Below, one piece after another: positions 7,887-14,610 of a stretch of DNA of 29,312 nucleotides. The stretch lies in the IMG/VR virus record IMGVR_UViG_3300017598_000859, positions 1 through 29,312 of that record; one strand, given 5' to 3'. This DNA comes from a virus. The notes below the pieces were generated by a model. The model had not been told where the DNA came from, searched no databases, and saw nothing but the letters and a program-made list of their open reading frames with translations. Both the position numbers and the translations under genes were made by a program. Numbering within the stretch: the first letter of the stretch is position 1; each line of letters starts with the position of its first letter.

Positions 7887-8086
7887 TTATTTCTCCTTGT
7901 AGTGATAAAAAACCCTTTTGGTTCAATGTCAGAGCTTCCATATAAAACTTTCCATGTATCTTTAATGCACATCTGATTTCTATGCATTACAAATAACTGA
8001 TTATGTTTTATTTTATGGGTTATTTTATGGTTTATTTTATCTTTTACCCACTGTTCTGCATCAAAATCTTCATTTAATAAATCCAT
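7883..8086 (-). CDS. Unknown 67-aa protein
   Basis: A basic, His-rich small protein (several HK repeats near 19-28). No recognised family. AAAGGACAAA precedes the ATG. The last codons carry the aminotransferase ribosome binding site inside a 20-bp sequence that also occurs at 8356-8375. Confidence 0.6.
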   Translation of the reverse strand: MDLLNEDFDAEQWVKDKINHKITHKIKHNQLFVMHRNQMCIKDTWKVLYGSSDIEPKGFFITTRRNK

Positions 8087-8094
8087 TTTGTCCT

Positions 8095-8358
8095 TTATAC
8101 ATTTTCGTCATTTAATATTTTTAACACATTATCCTGAACTACAAACCTATCTGCATAACCTGATTGAGTCAGGCAATTTTTAGCAGACTCAATTTTTTCT
8201 CTTGCTTCTTGTAATTCAAGTGCTAAAAAATAAATCAAATTATCACCCGTTAAATCTCTCCATTCTTTACCATATCTTAGTGCCTTTAAACCATATTTAC
8301 CATCCATAGTAACAGTATATTTATCGTTGCTTACAGATACTTCTAAAAATCTGCTCAT
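8095..8358 (-). CDS. Unknown 87-aa protein
   Basis: A soluble protein with a predicted beta-rich N-terminal half and a helical C-terminal half. No motif recognised. The start is well supported by AAGGAGAAATAA, which lies in the end of the upstream gene. Confidence 0.65.
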   Translation of the reverse strand: MSRFLEVSVSNDKYTVTMDGKYGLKALRYGKEWRDLTGDNLIYFLALELQEAREKIESAKNCLTQSGYADRFVVQDNVLKILNDENV

Positions 8359-8577
8359 TTATTTCTCCTTGTAGTACCATTTTTCAAAAATATCCCACAA
8401 AAATGACATATGTCCATCTGGATCAACATCAATATATTCATCACCAGGGACAGTGAACCATGTTGGGCCAAATAATTTGCTGAATTCGAATAAATAAGTT
8501 GTATGCTCAAAACAAATATAATTTCTATATTTGGCAAAATCACAAGCAAATCCATTATTTATTTTTATACAAGCCAT
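8359..8577 (-). CDS. Unknown acidic 72-aa protein
   Basis: Rich in aromatic and acidic residues (for example GDEYIDVDPDGH). Chosen over an overlapping frame (8355-8555) because its ATG follows AGGAGAAACAA directly and it fits the gap between neighbours. Function unknown. Confidence 0.65.
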   Translation of the reverse strand: MACIKINNGFACDFAKYRNYICFEHTTYLFEFSKLFGPTWFTVPGDEYIDVDPDGHMSFLWDIFEKWYYKEK

Positions 8578-8586
8578 TTGTTTCTC

Positions 8587-8658
8587 CTAAAAGATTTTAT
8601 CAACGATACTATACACATAATCAGTAGACACTTTAAAATTTTTATCTTTTCTATTCAT
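8587..8658 (-). CDS. 23-aa microprotein candidate
   Basis: A short ORF (MNRKDKNFKVSTDY...), with AAAGGAAATTTAA before the ATG and a TAG stop touching the next gene's ribosome binding site. It sits just downstream of the structured RNA at 8685-8859 and is probably the first translated ORF of that transcript. Position and binding site support it; no homology evidence. Confidence 0.45.
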   Translation of the reverse strand: MNRKDKNFKVSTDYVYSIVDKIF

Positions 8659-8684
8659 TTAAATTTCCTTTGTTTAAGGTTTAA

Positions 8685-8859
8685 GGGGGTTTAGTGGGGA
8701 GTGACCCGATAGATTCACCCACTACGAGTTTTAGCCCGCTAAGGAGATTGCCACATTCCTTCCTATTTTACAGCCCGGGAAATGTGGCCCGCTCGGATGT
8801 ACACGAAAATGAAATCACCAGGCCAACCCACTTAAGCGTGGGTATTATTTTTATTATCT
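8685..8859 (-). ncRNA. Highly structured RNA (possibly HEARO/omega-RNA-like) behind its own promoter
   Basis: About 175 nt with much higher G+C than its surroundings, no supported ORF and several helices on the minus strand. P1: ACCCAC (8843-8838) pairs with GTGGGT (8831-8826). A long-range helix joins CGAG (8795-8792) with CTCG (8728-8725). It encloses P2, GCCACATT (8788-8781) with AATGTGGC (8757-8750), and P3, TTAG-CGGG-CTAA (8742-8731). P4: TAGTGGG (8724-8718) pairs with CCCACTA (8698-8692), extended by TGA/TCA. The likely transcription start, about 7 nt past TATAAT (8871-8866), leaves only about 15 unpaired nt before P1. That layout resembles IscB omega-RNAs (HEARO), where a short guide precedes the scaffold. 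The identity is a guess; no IscB or TnpB gene is in the window. The structure itself is well supported. Confidence 0.75.
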
Positions 8860-8865
8860 ACTTAT

Positions 8866-8894
8866 ATTATAGGCAAAACGGCATAAACATTTCA
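8866..8894 (-). promoter_or_regulatory. Conserved phage promoter, copy A
   Basis: Minus strand: perfect TATAAT (8871-8866), 17-nt spacer, then TGAAAT (8894-8889). The block GTTTTGCC touches the -10, with AT-rich DNA upstream. The same arrangement recurs at 17973-18001 and 24911-24939. This copy faces the structured RNA. The weak -35 and invariant spacer suggest recognition by more than plain sigma70. Confidence 0.75.
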
Positions 8895-8918
8895 GATTTA
8901 TTTTATTTTTTTATTTTT

Positions 8919-9434
8919 TTATTTCAAGTAAGTTGAATAAAAATCAAAAACACTTCTTTTAAATGAATTTAAGGTATAGTTATTTTCTAATTTATAATTA
9001 TAATTATAATTCATATATCCATTGTCACCAGTATTGCTAAATGCTTTTGCTTTTTTTTCTGCTTCATCATTAACAATTCTTATTGTAAAGCATTCAATGT
9101 TTTTATTCTTACAATAAGAAACAAGTTTTTTTATTTCTGATGGCTCACGGATATTAACGCAAATAAATTTAAATTGAGCAGAAGGGTAGCAATCAAATTG
9201 TTTTATTATTTCTTTAAAGGGAGTATTGTTATATTCTGTTGTAGCATTTTTAATGTCGCTTAAAAACCTTCTTCCTTTTGCATTTTTTTTGCCATCCCAC
9301 CCAAGTAATTTGGCTTTTTCTTTTACCCAATCAATTGAAGAATATCTAACTGTGTCGGTAATTTCTTGCATACAATCAATAAATGTATCCTTGCCAGATC
9401 TTGGAGCACCATTTATAATTAATACTTTTGCCAT
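8919..9434 (-). CDS. P-loop kinase, deoxynucleoside monophosphate kinase-like
   Basis: 171 residues starting with a strand and Walker A motif GAPRSGKDTF (about 9-18), the form seen in T4 gp1-type dNMP kinases and related P-loop kinases. A later strand (FKFICVNIREP) and Arg/Glu-rich helices fit a small nucleotide kinase with a lid. The neighbouring DUF550 pyrophosphohydrolase and thymidylate synthase support a role in dNTP supply. Substrate specificity cannot be read from sequence. It is the last gene before promoter copy A. Confidence 0.7.
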   Translation of the reverse strand: MAKVLIINGAPRSGKDTFIDCMQEITDTVRYSSIDWVKEKAKLLGWDGKKNAKGRRFLSDIKNATTEYNNTPFKEIIKQFDCYPSAQFKFICVNIREPSEIKKLVSYCKNKNIECFTIRIVNDEAEKKAKAFSNTGDNGYMNYNYNYKLENNYTLNSFKRSVFDFYSTYLK

Positions 9435-9436
9435 TA

Positions 9437-9745
9437 TTATTCCCTTATATGCTCAATTGCCTTTCCTATTTCAGCCTTTTCCCAATCAGGCCATTTTCTT
9501 TTTTGATTTTTGTTATGTTTAAAAAATAACATTTCGCAAATCTCTTTAGCAGAAAATCCATTTCTCCAAGCAGCGTCTAAGGCCAAAATAATAACATCGA
9601 TCCATTCTTCTAAATCTCCTGGAGATTCTTTAATTTCTTTTAATTCTTTTTTAATATGATCAATTATACCTTCATCTCTTTGACCTGGGCCGAATGTTTT
9701 AGTCGAAAATTTAATTTGCTGGTTAATATATTTTTCTAAGTCCAA
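9437..9745 (-). CDS. DUF550 / MazG-like nucleotide pyrophosphohydrolase
   Basis: 102 residues with the DUF550 pattern: FGPGQRDEGIIDHIKKE, then DLEEWIDVIILALDAAW (the helix with the metal-binding acidic residues), then a WPDWEKAE...AIEH tail. Members of this all-alpha NTP pyrophosphatase group hydrolyse dATP/dGTP or similar nucleotides. The start codon is TTG at 9745, preceded by GAAGAGGATTAACAAT; I see no better ATG. Probably part of nucleotide pool control with the kinase downstream and thymidylate synthase upstream. Confidence 0.8.
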   Translation of the reverse strand: MDLEKYINQQIKFSTKTFGPGQRDEGIIDHIKKELKEIKESPGDLEEWIDVIILALDAAWRNGFSAKEICEMLFFKHNKNQKRKWPDWEKAEIGKAIEHIRE

Positions 9746-9749
9746 ATTG

Positions 9750-10031
9750 TTAATCCTCTTCAGTGTCTTTTTTATTTCCGAATACGTCTTTCCACAACAT
9801 CTCTAAAACAGAAAACTTAACTCTTTCGTCATCAATAGATTGTTTATAATTTGTTTTAACAAGTTTTTTAAACATTACAGGTTCAATCCCGAACCTGTCT
9901 TTCACAGAATTTGCAAGTATTTTTAAATTATCTTTTGCTGTCTCAATATCCAAAAGAAAATTAAATCCATCTTTTTCTACCAATTCTTTTAAATCTTCTT
10001 TTTCTTTTTGCGTTAATTCGTATTTTTTCAT
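9750..10031 (-). CDS. Small helical protein, possibly T4 DsbA-like
   Basis: 93 residues. The middle (KILANSVKDRFGIEPVMFKKLVKTNYK) has the layout of T4 dsDNA-binding protein DsbA, which has AKDELGVDGKMFNRLLALYH at the equivalent place, followed by an acidic C-terminal helix. T4 DsbA binds DNA near late promoters. The resemblance is from memory and short, so the call is tentative. GAGGACTGAT precedes the ATG. Confidence 0.5.
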   Translation of the reverse strand: MKKYELTQKEKEDLKELVEKDGFNFLLDIETAKDNLKILANSVKDRFGIEPVMFKKLVKTNYKQSIDDERVKFSVLEMLWKDVFGNKKDTEED

Positions 10032-10032
10032 A

Positions 10033-10197
10033 TCAGTCCTCTTTATTTTCTTCCATTTTTAGAAATAAGTTATCAATTAAACTCTCATCTGTTACAGGGA
10101 AACAAGTCTGATTATCTGTACCTGCTAAAAGATAGAATGTTCGTTCTCCAACATATTTATAGAGATTCCGCCGATACCAAAACTTTAAACCTTTCAT
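10033..10197 (-). CDS. Unknown 54-aa protein
   Basis: A short ORF beginning MKGLKFWYRRN, basic and aromatic at the N-terminus and acidic at the C-terminus. AAGGAATAAAA precedes the ATG at 10197; the TGA stop at 10035-10033 lies one base before the next gene's ATG. It fills what would otherwise be a 190-nt gap. No family recognised. Confidence 0.65.
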   Translation of the reverse strand: MKGLKFWYRRNLYKYVGERTFYLLAGTDNQTCFPVTDESLIDNLFLKMEENKED

Positions 10198-10218
10198 TTT
10201 TATTCCTTTTTGTTAATT

Positions 10219-11010
10219 TTATTCTCTAAATTCTTCTATGGTTTTCCCTCTAACTGCTTCCGCAAGTTCAAAAACATAATTATAAATGTGAAGACCTTTG
10301 CTACTTGCAATAATTTCACCATTATCAACACCAATTTCTGACGCCATATGTTGCTTTAGTAATTCAATTGCAGCAAGGTTAGCGGGGAATCCAGACCATA
10401 AATCCCACGATCTAAAATATGGAAAAAAATGTAATTTACCATCTTGAATTCTTAAATCAATTATTTGCAGGCATGCCGGATCTTTTAAAACAGAATCTAC
10501 TGGATGGCAAATTTTAAGAACTTCTTGGTTGCTTCTGTGACCTTTGTTTTTAAAATTACTAATTGCTATTTCTACTTGGTCAATATAGTATCCAAAGATC
10601 ATGTCTGAACGCACAAAATCATTAAAATTATCTATAGTTACATCTGAATTGAATTTATCAAAATGTCTTATATTACACTTTGTCATCCTTTTCCCATATG
10701 TGTAGCTTTCACCTAGTTTTTCTTCTCCGGTCATTATATAAGGAACATAATCATTAATATAATCTGCTTCAACCGGACCTGGTATATTTAGTAAAGGATT
10801 TAAACGAGGGAGAAGTGGTTCAATTTCTCCAAATGTATTAGCTGATGGATTTTGAATTTGAATTGTAATATAGTCAAACTCAAGTCTTTTTTGTCCTTTG
10901 TATGATCCTTTATCTATTATAAATTCTCTACCCATTTCAACACATTTATATATAGTTTGGAACCATGCATCAGGAAGTGTTGTCGCTTTTATGAAAACTG
11001 GATTAAGCAT
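10219..11010 (-). CDS. thyA: Thymidylate synthase family (ThyA-type)
   Basis: 263 residues. All core residues of E. coli ThyA align at a constant offset of 34: Cys180 (nucleophile, Cys146), Arg200, Ser201 and Asp203 (RSWD), Asn211 (Asn177), His241 and Tyr243 (GLHIYNY). The segment DLRIQDGKLHFFPYFRSWDL is typical. An Asn rather than Asp at the Asn177 position favours a uracil substrate, so dUMP methylation (or hydroxymethylation) is more likely than dCMP hydroxymethylation. The C-terminus lacks the usual -PVAI-like ending. AGGAGAATTT precedes the ATG. It makes dTMP for phage DNA synthesis. Confidence 0.88.
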   Translation of the reverse strand: MLNPVFIKATTLPDAWFQTIYKCVEMGREFIIDKGSYKGQKRLEFDYITIQIQNPSANTFGEIEPLLPRLNPLLNIPGPVEADYINDYVPYIMTGEEKLGESYTYGKRMTKCNIRHFDKFNSDVTIDNFNDFVRSDMIFGYYIDQVEIAISNFKNKGHRSNQEVLKICHPVDSVLKDPACLQIIDLRIQDGKLHFFPYFRSWDLWSGFPANLAAIELLKQHMASEIGVDNGEIIASSKGLHIYNYVFELAEAVRGKTIEEFRE

Positions 11011-11018
11011 AAATTCTC

Positions 11019-11336
11019 CTATTTTTCATTCAAAAATTGCTTAAGGGTAATGCTTTTATCATCAATATAGTAATCACTTCCACCTTTTCCCATCATAATT
11101 CCATGATAAGGAACACAATTTTTAATTAACCAGGAAACAAGGAATGGAGCTTCATTCCACCATCGTGCAGTCCAAATAATAATTAAGTGCCCATTCATAT
11201 ATAATTTTTTAATTTTTTTAATAATTTCTTCATCTGGTCCTGGATTATCATTATATTCTCCAGTTGTTAACGTCCCGTCAAAATCAATATTAAAAACTTC
11301 TCTATTTTTGTTTTCTGTATACGTTTCACTTTCCAT
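11019..11336 (-). CDS. Small HAD-superfamily phosphatase
   Basis: 105 residues with HAD motif I FNIDFDGTL (about 15-23), motif II IIWTAR (about 53-58), a Lys-containing GKGGSDYYIDD segment combining motif III Lys with motif IV acidic residues. There is essentially no cap domain, as in small 5'-phosphatases and capsule-gene phosphatases. It could act on nucleotides (next to thymidylate synthase) or on a sugar phosphate (next to the sugar oxidoreductase). Nonulosonate pathways can need such a phosphatase. AGAGGTTTTTA precedes the ATG. Confidence 0.82.
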   Translation of the reverse strand: MESETYTENKNREVFNIDFDGTLTTGEYNDNPGPDEEIIKKIKKLYMNGHLIIIWTARWWNEAPFLVSWLIKNCVPYHGIMMGKGGSDYYIDDKSITLKQFLNEK

Positions 11337-11640
11337 TAAAAACCTCTTTTATTTTAATTTCATCAATATTTTCATTATCCCAATCAACAGGAATTCTCAT
11401 AATGTAATCTTTGTATTCTATCGTAAAAATGTCTTGTTTGCACTCTTCGCAAAACCCAGCGTTAACCGTCCTTTGTTTAGTTTCAAAAATATTTTTTCCA
11501 AATGCCGCCTGAATCCATTGTTTATTTTTTTCATTTATAGATAATGTGCATTTAAAATCATAAGATGTTTTTATATTAAAATAATATTCGATAAAATCTC
11601 GGACAAATTCCTCTGTGTTTTTAGATTTATCTATTTTCAT
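11326..11640 (-). CDS. Unknown 104-aa protein with CxxC
   Basis: A mixed helical/beta protein with a CEEC pair near residues 64-67. I start at ATG 11640, right after the oxidoreductase stop; an in-frame TTG at 11652 is the alternative. It overlaps the HAD gene by 11 nt. No family recognised. Confidence 0.6.
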   Translation of the reverse strand: MKIDKSKNTEEFVRDFIEYYFNIKTSYDFKCTLSINEKNKQWIQAAFGKNIFETKQRTVNAGFCEECKQDIFTIEYKDYIMRIPVDWDNENIDEIKIKEVFNGK

Positions 11641-11641
11641 A

Positions 11642-12640
11642 TTATGTCCCAATTGAATCCTTGATTAAATGTACGTGGAGAGCGTCTGATCCACTACACA
11701 ATGGTTTTGATTCGCCTCTAATAGTAGACACTGCATTATCAATTAATCCGTATAGAGACGTATTCAATCCTGTTTCTTGCCGAATTACAGAAGACAAAGA
11801 ATACTCCATAGCAGGATGACCCCATTCGTTTCTTTCTGCTACCGGATAAATCTCATATTGTAGCCCATTATCAATTAATCTGATTCTTGCCTTGTCGAAT
11901 ACAATGTCTATTTCGAAGATGCCAAACTTTCTACCATCGCACCCCTGAAAAACAACATTAGAACATTTTTCGAAAGACATTTTATAATCATACGTCAAAT
12001 CATTTGGATCTCTATCGTTAATGCCGTTTCTGTTTAGAATTTCTGCATTTAAACAATCTCCGAAAAAATATCGACAAATATCTACAGCATGACAACAATC
12101 ATGCCAACCTCTTGTGTATGCAATCCTTACATTTTGAACTTTCCCAAATTTTTCAGATTCAGTATATTTTTTAATTTCTTTGTGTCCATCTGAAAATCTT
12201 CGAATATAATCAATCATAATAGGGATATTTCTTTGATCACATTCCTGTATAATTGTTTGTGTCTCTTTCGTATTTGAGCAAAAAGGCTTTTCGGCAATGA
12301 TTAGTTTGGGTTGATTTTTACCTGAATATTTTAGGATATCATTAATAACTTGATAATGTGTATTTGTGGGGGTTGCTACAATTACAATATCTGGTGGATC
12401 AGTCTGCAAAACAGCATACATTTGTTCAACAGTGTTAAAGCAATTCTCAGGATACCATTTTTTTGTTACTGCTTTTAGTTTTTCTGTACTTTTATCAATA
12501 ACAGCATGAAGAGTCGTTTCTTGATGAACCGTAATTGCATTTGCGTGCGTCAGAATGTTTGTGCTGCCATTGAAATCAATATCATCTGGTTTGAGTGCGC
12601 CTATGGAACCTAAACCAACGAGGCATACTTTTTTATTCAT
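11642..12640 (-). CDS. Gfo/Idh/MocA-family sugar oxidoreductase
   Basis: 332 residues. The N-terminal NAD(P)-binding Rossmann motif is VGLGSIG (8-14), followed by VIVATPTNTHY (86-96) and the family's catalytic-lysine motif EKPF (117-120). A WHDCCHAVD segment (179-187) supplies the His/Asp of the active site in the C-terminal beta-sheet domain. Relatives oxidise or reduce sugars and sugar nucleotides, and PtmA-like oxidoreductases occur in legionaminic acid clusters. It lies in the same direction as the cytidylyltransferase upstream. AAAAGGAGAAAATAA before the ATG is a strong site. Exact substrate unknown. Confidence 0.88.
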   Translation of the reverse strand: MNKKVCLVGLGSIGALKPDDIDFNGSTNILTHANAITVHQETTLHAVIDKSTEKLKAVTKKWYPENCFNTVEQMYAVLQTDPPDIVIVATPTNTHYQVINDILKYSGKNQPKLIIAEKPFCSNTKETQTIIQECDQRNIPIMIDYIRRFSDGHKEIKKYTESEKFGKVQNVRIAYTRGWHDCCHAVDICRYFFGDCLNAEILNRNGINDRDPNDLTYDYKMSFEKCSNVVFQGCDGRKFGIFEIDIVFDKARIRLIDNGLQYEIYPVAERNEWGHPAMEYSLSSVIRQETGLNTSLYGLIDNAVSTIRGESKPLCSGSDALHVHLIKDSIGT

Positions 12641-12757
12641 TTATTTTCTCCTTTTCTTTTTATAAATTTTCCCACAAGAAGAACACTTATATTTCTGTGA
12701 ACAACATCCAGTTTTTATTTTAAAATATTTTCCACCGCAAGAGCATTTTCTTTTCAT
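12641..12757 (-). CDS. 38-aa basic zinc-ribbon microprotein
   Basis: Begins MKRKCSCGGKYFKI and contains CSC, a CC pair and CSSCG, enough for one zinc ion, with a Lys/Arg-rich tail. Its ATG overlaps the previous stop (TAATG), and its last codons carry the ribosome binding site of the oxidoreductase gene. Likely real by position; function unknown. Confidence 0.55.
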   Translation of the reverse strand: MKRKCSCGGKYFKIKTGCCSQKYKCSSCGKIYKKKRRK

Positions 12758-12906
12758 TATTCTTCTTGCCCAGCTTCAAACTCTTCTCCACAATCCTCGC
12801 AAATTAATGATTCTTCATAAGATGGGTCTTCTTCTGTTTCATTAAATTGCCCACAAGGACATTCCCAACCCCATCTTTCAAGCCTGTAATAATTTACCTT
12901 TTTCAT
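12757..12906 (-). CDS. 49-aa zinc-ribbon-like protein
   Basis: Contains CPCG (about 16-19) and CEDCG (about 36-40) in an acidic protein, consistent with a zinc ribbon. AAGGATGAAT precedes the ATG at 12906. It sits between the cytidylyltransferase and a second zinc-ribbon ORF. Function unknown. Confidence 0.65.
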   Translation of the reverse strand: MKKVNYYRLERWGWECPCGQFNETEEDPSYEESLICEDCGEEFEAGQEE

Positions 12907-12908
12907 AT

Positions 12909-13673
12909 TCATCCTTCTTCTATACTTTTTCTTTTAATGTTAGAGTTTATTTTCAGCAATTCAGGATTTTTATTTAACCAATAAACAACATCCTCTACTT
13001 TAAAAAACACATCATGCCCGAATTTATCAAAAACTTTTTTAAGGAGTTCATAATCCTCTGGTGTATCAAGAGTAAGTCCCCAATCTGGATAATGCATGTC
13101 TGGCGAAGCAGGCCAATTCATAATTTCAAAATATTCAGGGTTCAGAGCAAGGTTAATTCCGACATGACAATCAGGTGTAAAGATCTTATTGCATTCTTTT
13201 AAAGCATTAATTCCGTAAACCTGAATATCAAACCCATCAGGCCATGATCTTGTAACACAATTAGACACATAATCAACATCATTTTTAATAAGTGTTTCAT
13301 ATAAATAATCAATATGTCTTGGGTCTACCAACGGGCAATCACATGTTAAATCAACTATAATGTCTGTCTTATTTTTTTGCGCTGCTGCGATCATTCGTTC
13401 TATACAATTGTTTTCGGCTCCGGAATAACTAAAAACACTTACCTGGTTAGAGTTGCCGAAATATTTATTAACATGATCCCGAATAGGATCATTAGCAGAA
13501 TTAGATGTTGTCGCAATAATAACATCATCAACATATTTAGCACTAAGACACCGATTTACCATCCACCAGATTGAGCTTTTTCCATTGAGCTTTTTTAGTA
13601 CTTTTCCAGGGAGTCTTGTGGATCGCATTCTTGCAAAAATAATAGCTGTTGTTTTTGTTATTTTGTTTTTCAT
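12909..13673 (-). CDS. SpsF/NeuA-like cytidylyltransferase
   Basis: A 254-residue nucleotidyltransferase of the CMP-KDO/CMP-sialate synthetase superfamily, SpsF branch. The nucleotide-binding loop is IIFARMRSTRLPGKVLKKL (11-29). CDCPLVDP (111-118) holds metal-binding Asp residues, and LTLDTPEDY near the C-terminus is typical of SpsF proteins. It would activate a nonulosonic acid (or KDO-like sugar) as its CMP derivative before transfer. It lies about 7 kb upstream of the NeuB-like gene in the same direction. AAGGAAATAA precedes the ATG. The sugar substrate is inferred only. Confidence 0.85.
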   Translation of the reverse strand: MKNKITKTTAIIFARMRSTRLPGKVLKKLNGKSSIWWMVNRCLSAKYVDDVIIATTSNSANDPIRDHVNKYFGNSNQVSVFSYSGAENNCIERMIAAAQKNKTDIIVDLTCDCPLVDPRHIDYLYETLIKNDVDYVSNCVTRSWPDGFDIQVYGINALKECNKIFTPDCHVGINLALNPEYFEIMNWPASPDMHYPDWGLTLDTPEDYELLKKVFDKFGHDVFFKVEDVVYWLNKNPELLKINSNIKRKSIEEG

Positions 13674-13894
13674 TTATTTCCTTTCTTTGTTCTTTCCACT
13701 CTTTTTTCCCACTTAATGTCAAAATATTCTTTAATTTTCATTAGTCCGAAAGATAGCAAGGCGGGAACTCCAAACAAAATAACCATAAGAAACACAATAA
13801 CCAATGTGGAAACAATAAACCCAGTTATATTGAATATTTTTTGAATTAAAATATCAGTCTTTTTAAGGAAGTCCATTATTTTAACAGAAATCAT
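13670..13894 (-). CDS. Small membrane protein
   Basis: 74 residues with one long hydrophobic segment at about 24-51, flanked by an N-terminal amphipathic stretch and a basic C-terminal tail. AAGGTGGCTC precedes the ATG. It overlaps both neighbours by 4 nt, so translation is probably coupled. Function unknown. Confidence 0.7.
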   Translation of the reverse strand: MISVKIMDFLKKTDILIQKIFNITGFIVSTLVIVFLMVILFGVPALLSFGLMKIKEYFDIKWEKRVERTKKGNK

Positions 13895-14139
13895 GAGCCA
13901 CCTTCTTTTTTTTGGCTTCTGTTTTGTGGTCTTTCAGTTAATAAAAAAGACCGATCTGTTTTAGCCATTCTCTTTATGCATTCTTTGCAATATTTTTTTG
14001 GCATTCCTCTCCCTGTCCAATACATATCTCGTGTATGCTCTTTTTCGCAAAATGGGCAAAAGCACACAGTTGACACTTGATAGGCTTTGCTTTCTTCTTG
14101 ATGTTTAGTTTTTTGTTTTCCTTTTTCTTTCTTAGTCAT
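13891..14139 (-). CDS. Zinc-finger protein of unknown role
   Basis: 82 residues with CFCPFC (about 27-32) and YCKECI (about 50-55), two Cys pairs typical of a zinc knuckle or treble clef, in a very basic context that would suit nucleic-acid binding. No strong ribosome binding site; it starts one base after the upstream stop, so coupling is likely. Confidence 0.7.
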   Translation of the reverse strand: MTKKEKGKQKTKHQEESKAYQVSTVCFCPFCEKEHTRDMYWTGRGMPKKYCKECIKRMAKTDRSFLLTERPQNRSQKKEGGS

Positions 14140-14140
14140 A

Positions 14141-14572
14141 TTAAATTTTGGGGAAAATCATTTTGACTTTTGTTTTTTGTTTGTTTCTCCCCCATTTAGC
14201 CGATTTTATCTTTTTGACATGTTGTACCCAATTTCTTTTTAATGCTGATTCCCTTATCTGAAAAGAATAAGGGAGGGTGTTAGGAATATTTAAAATGTTA
14301 GCTTTCCAGCTAATTGAGTTATGAATATAGGTAAAAACCATCCCGCTATATTCAATAAAAAGAAGTGGTTTTTTTCTTGATAAAGATTTTCTGATTTCTT
14401 TCAAATCAATCATATTCGGGTGCATAAGAGTGAATGTTGATTTGTCTTCTTTTTCAGATGTTTCAAAGGAGCACGTACATAAAACTGTAGGACCGCTATG
14501 TGACCATTTTTGATAATCACAAGCACCACGACAAGTACAATTTCCGTTTAAATAAAATTCACACTGTTTCAT
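14141..14572 (-). CDS. Cys-rich N-terminal protein, unknown
   Basis: 143 residues. The N-terminal 35 residues carry six Cys (CEFYLNGNCTCRGACDY, then CTC), possibly a metal-binding domain. The remainder is mixed alpha/beta with a basic C-terminus. GAGAGGCTAT precedes the ATG and is part of the 37-bp repeat at 14574-14610. No family recognised. Confidence 0.65.
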   Translation of the reverse strand: MKQCEFYLNGNCTCRGACDYQKWSHSGPTVLCTCSFETSEKEDKSTFTLMHPNMIDLKEIRKSLSRKKPLLFIEYSGMVFTYIHNSISWKANILNIPNTLPYSFQIRESALKRNWVQHVKKIKSAKWGRNKQKTKVKMIFPKI

Positions 14573-14573
14573 A

Positions 14574-14610
14574 TAGCCTCTCTTTTAAATGTTGTTATTC
14601 TTTTTCTATT
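14574..14610. repeat. 37-bp exact direct repeat, copy 1
   Basis: Identical to 15365-15401. On the minus strand it spans the last codons (ending IEKE) and stop of the upstream gene plus the ribosome binding site of the downstream gene, so two unrelated junctions share one sequence. Confidence 0.92.

Noticed and set aside
8355-8555. Minus-strand 66-codon ORF
   Set aside because: It overlaps 8359-8577 in another frame; that gene has the ribosome binding site and natural junctions on both sides.
8685-8859. tRNA or tmRNA in the structured region
   Set aside because: No cloverleaf, no T-loop TTCGA consensus with acceptor stem, and helix spacing does not fit.
8694-8936. Plus-strand ORF of 80 codons over the structured RNA
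   Set aside because: It lies opposite the GC-rich structured segment and promoter copy A, has no ribosome binding site, and no other gene is on the plus strand.
9437-9745. Idea that DUF550/MazZ marks a 2-aminoadenine (Z) genome
   Set aside because: No PurZ, DatZ or DpoZ homologue is visible and the polymerase is C-family, so the DUF550 protein alone is not evidence for Z-DNA.
10219-11010. dCMP hydroxymethylase and hypermodified DNA
   Set aside because: The residue equivalent to ThyA Asn177 is Asn, not the Asp of dCMP hydroxymethylases, and no DNA glucosyltransferase is seen. A dUMP hydroxymethylase cannot be excluded.
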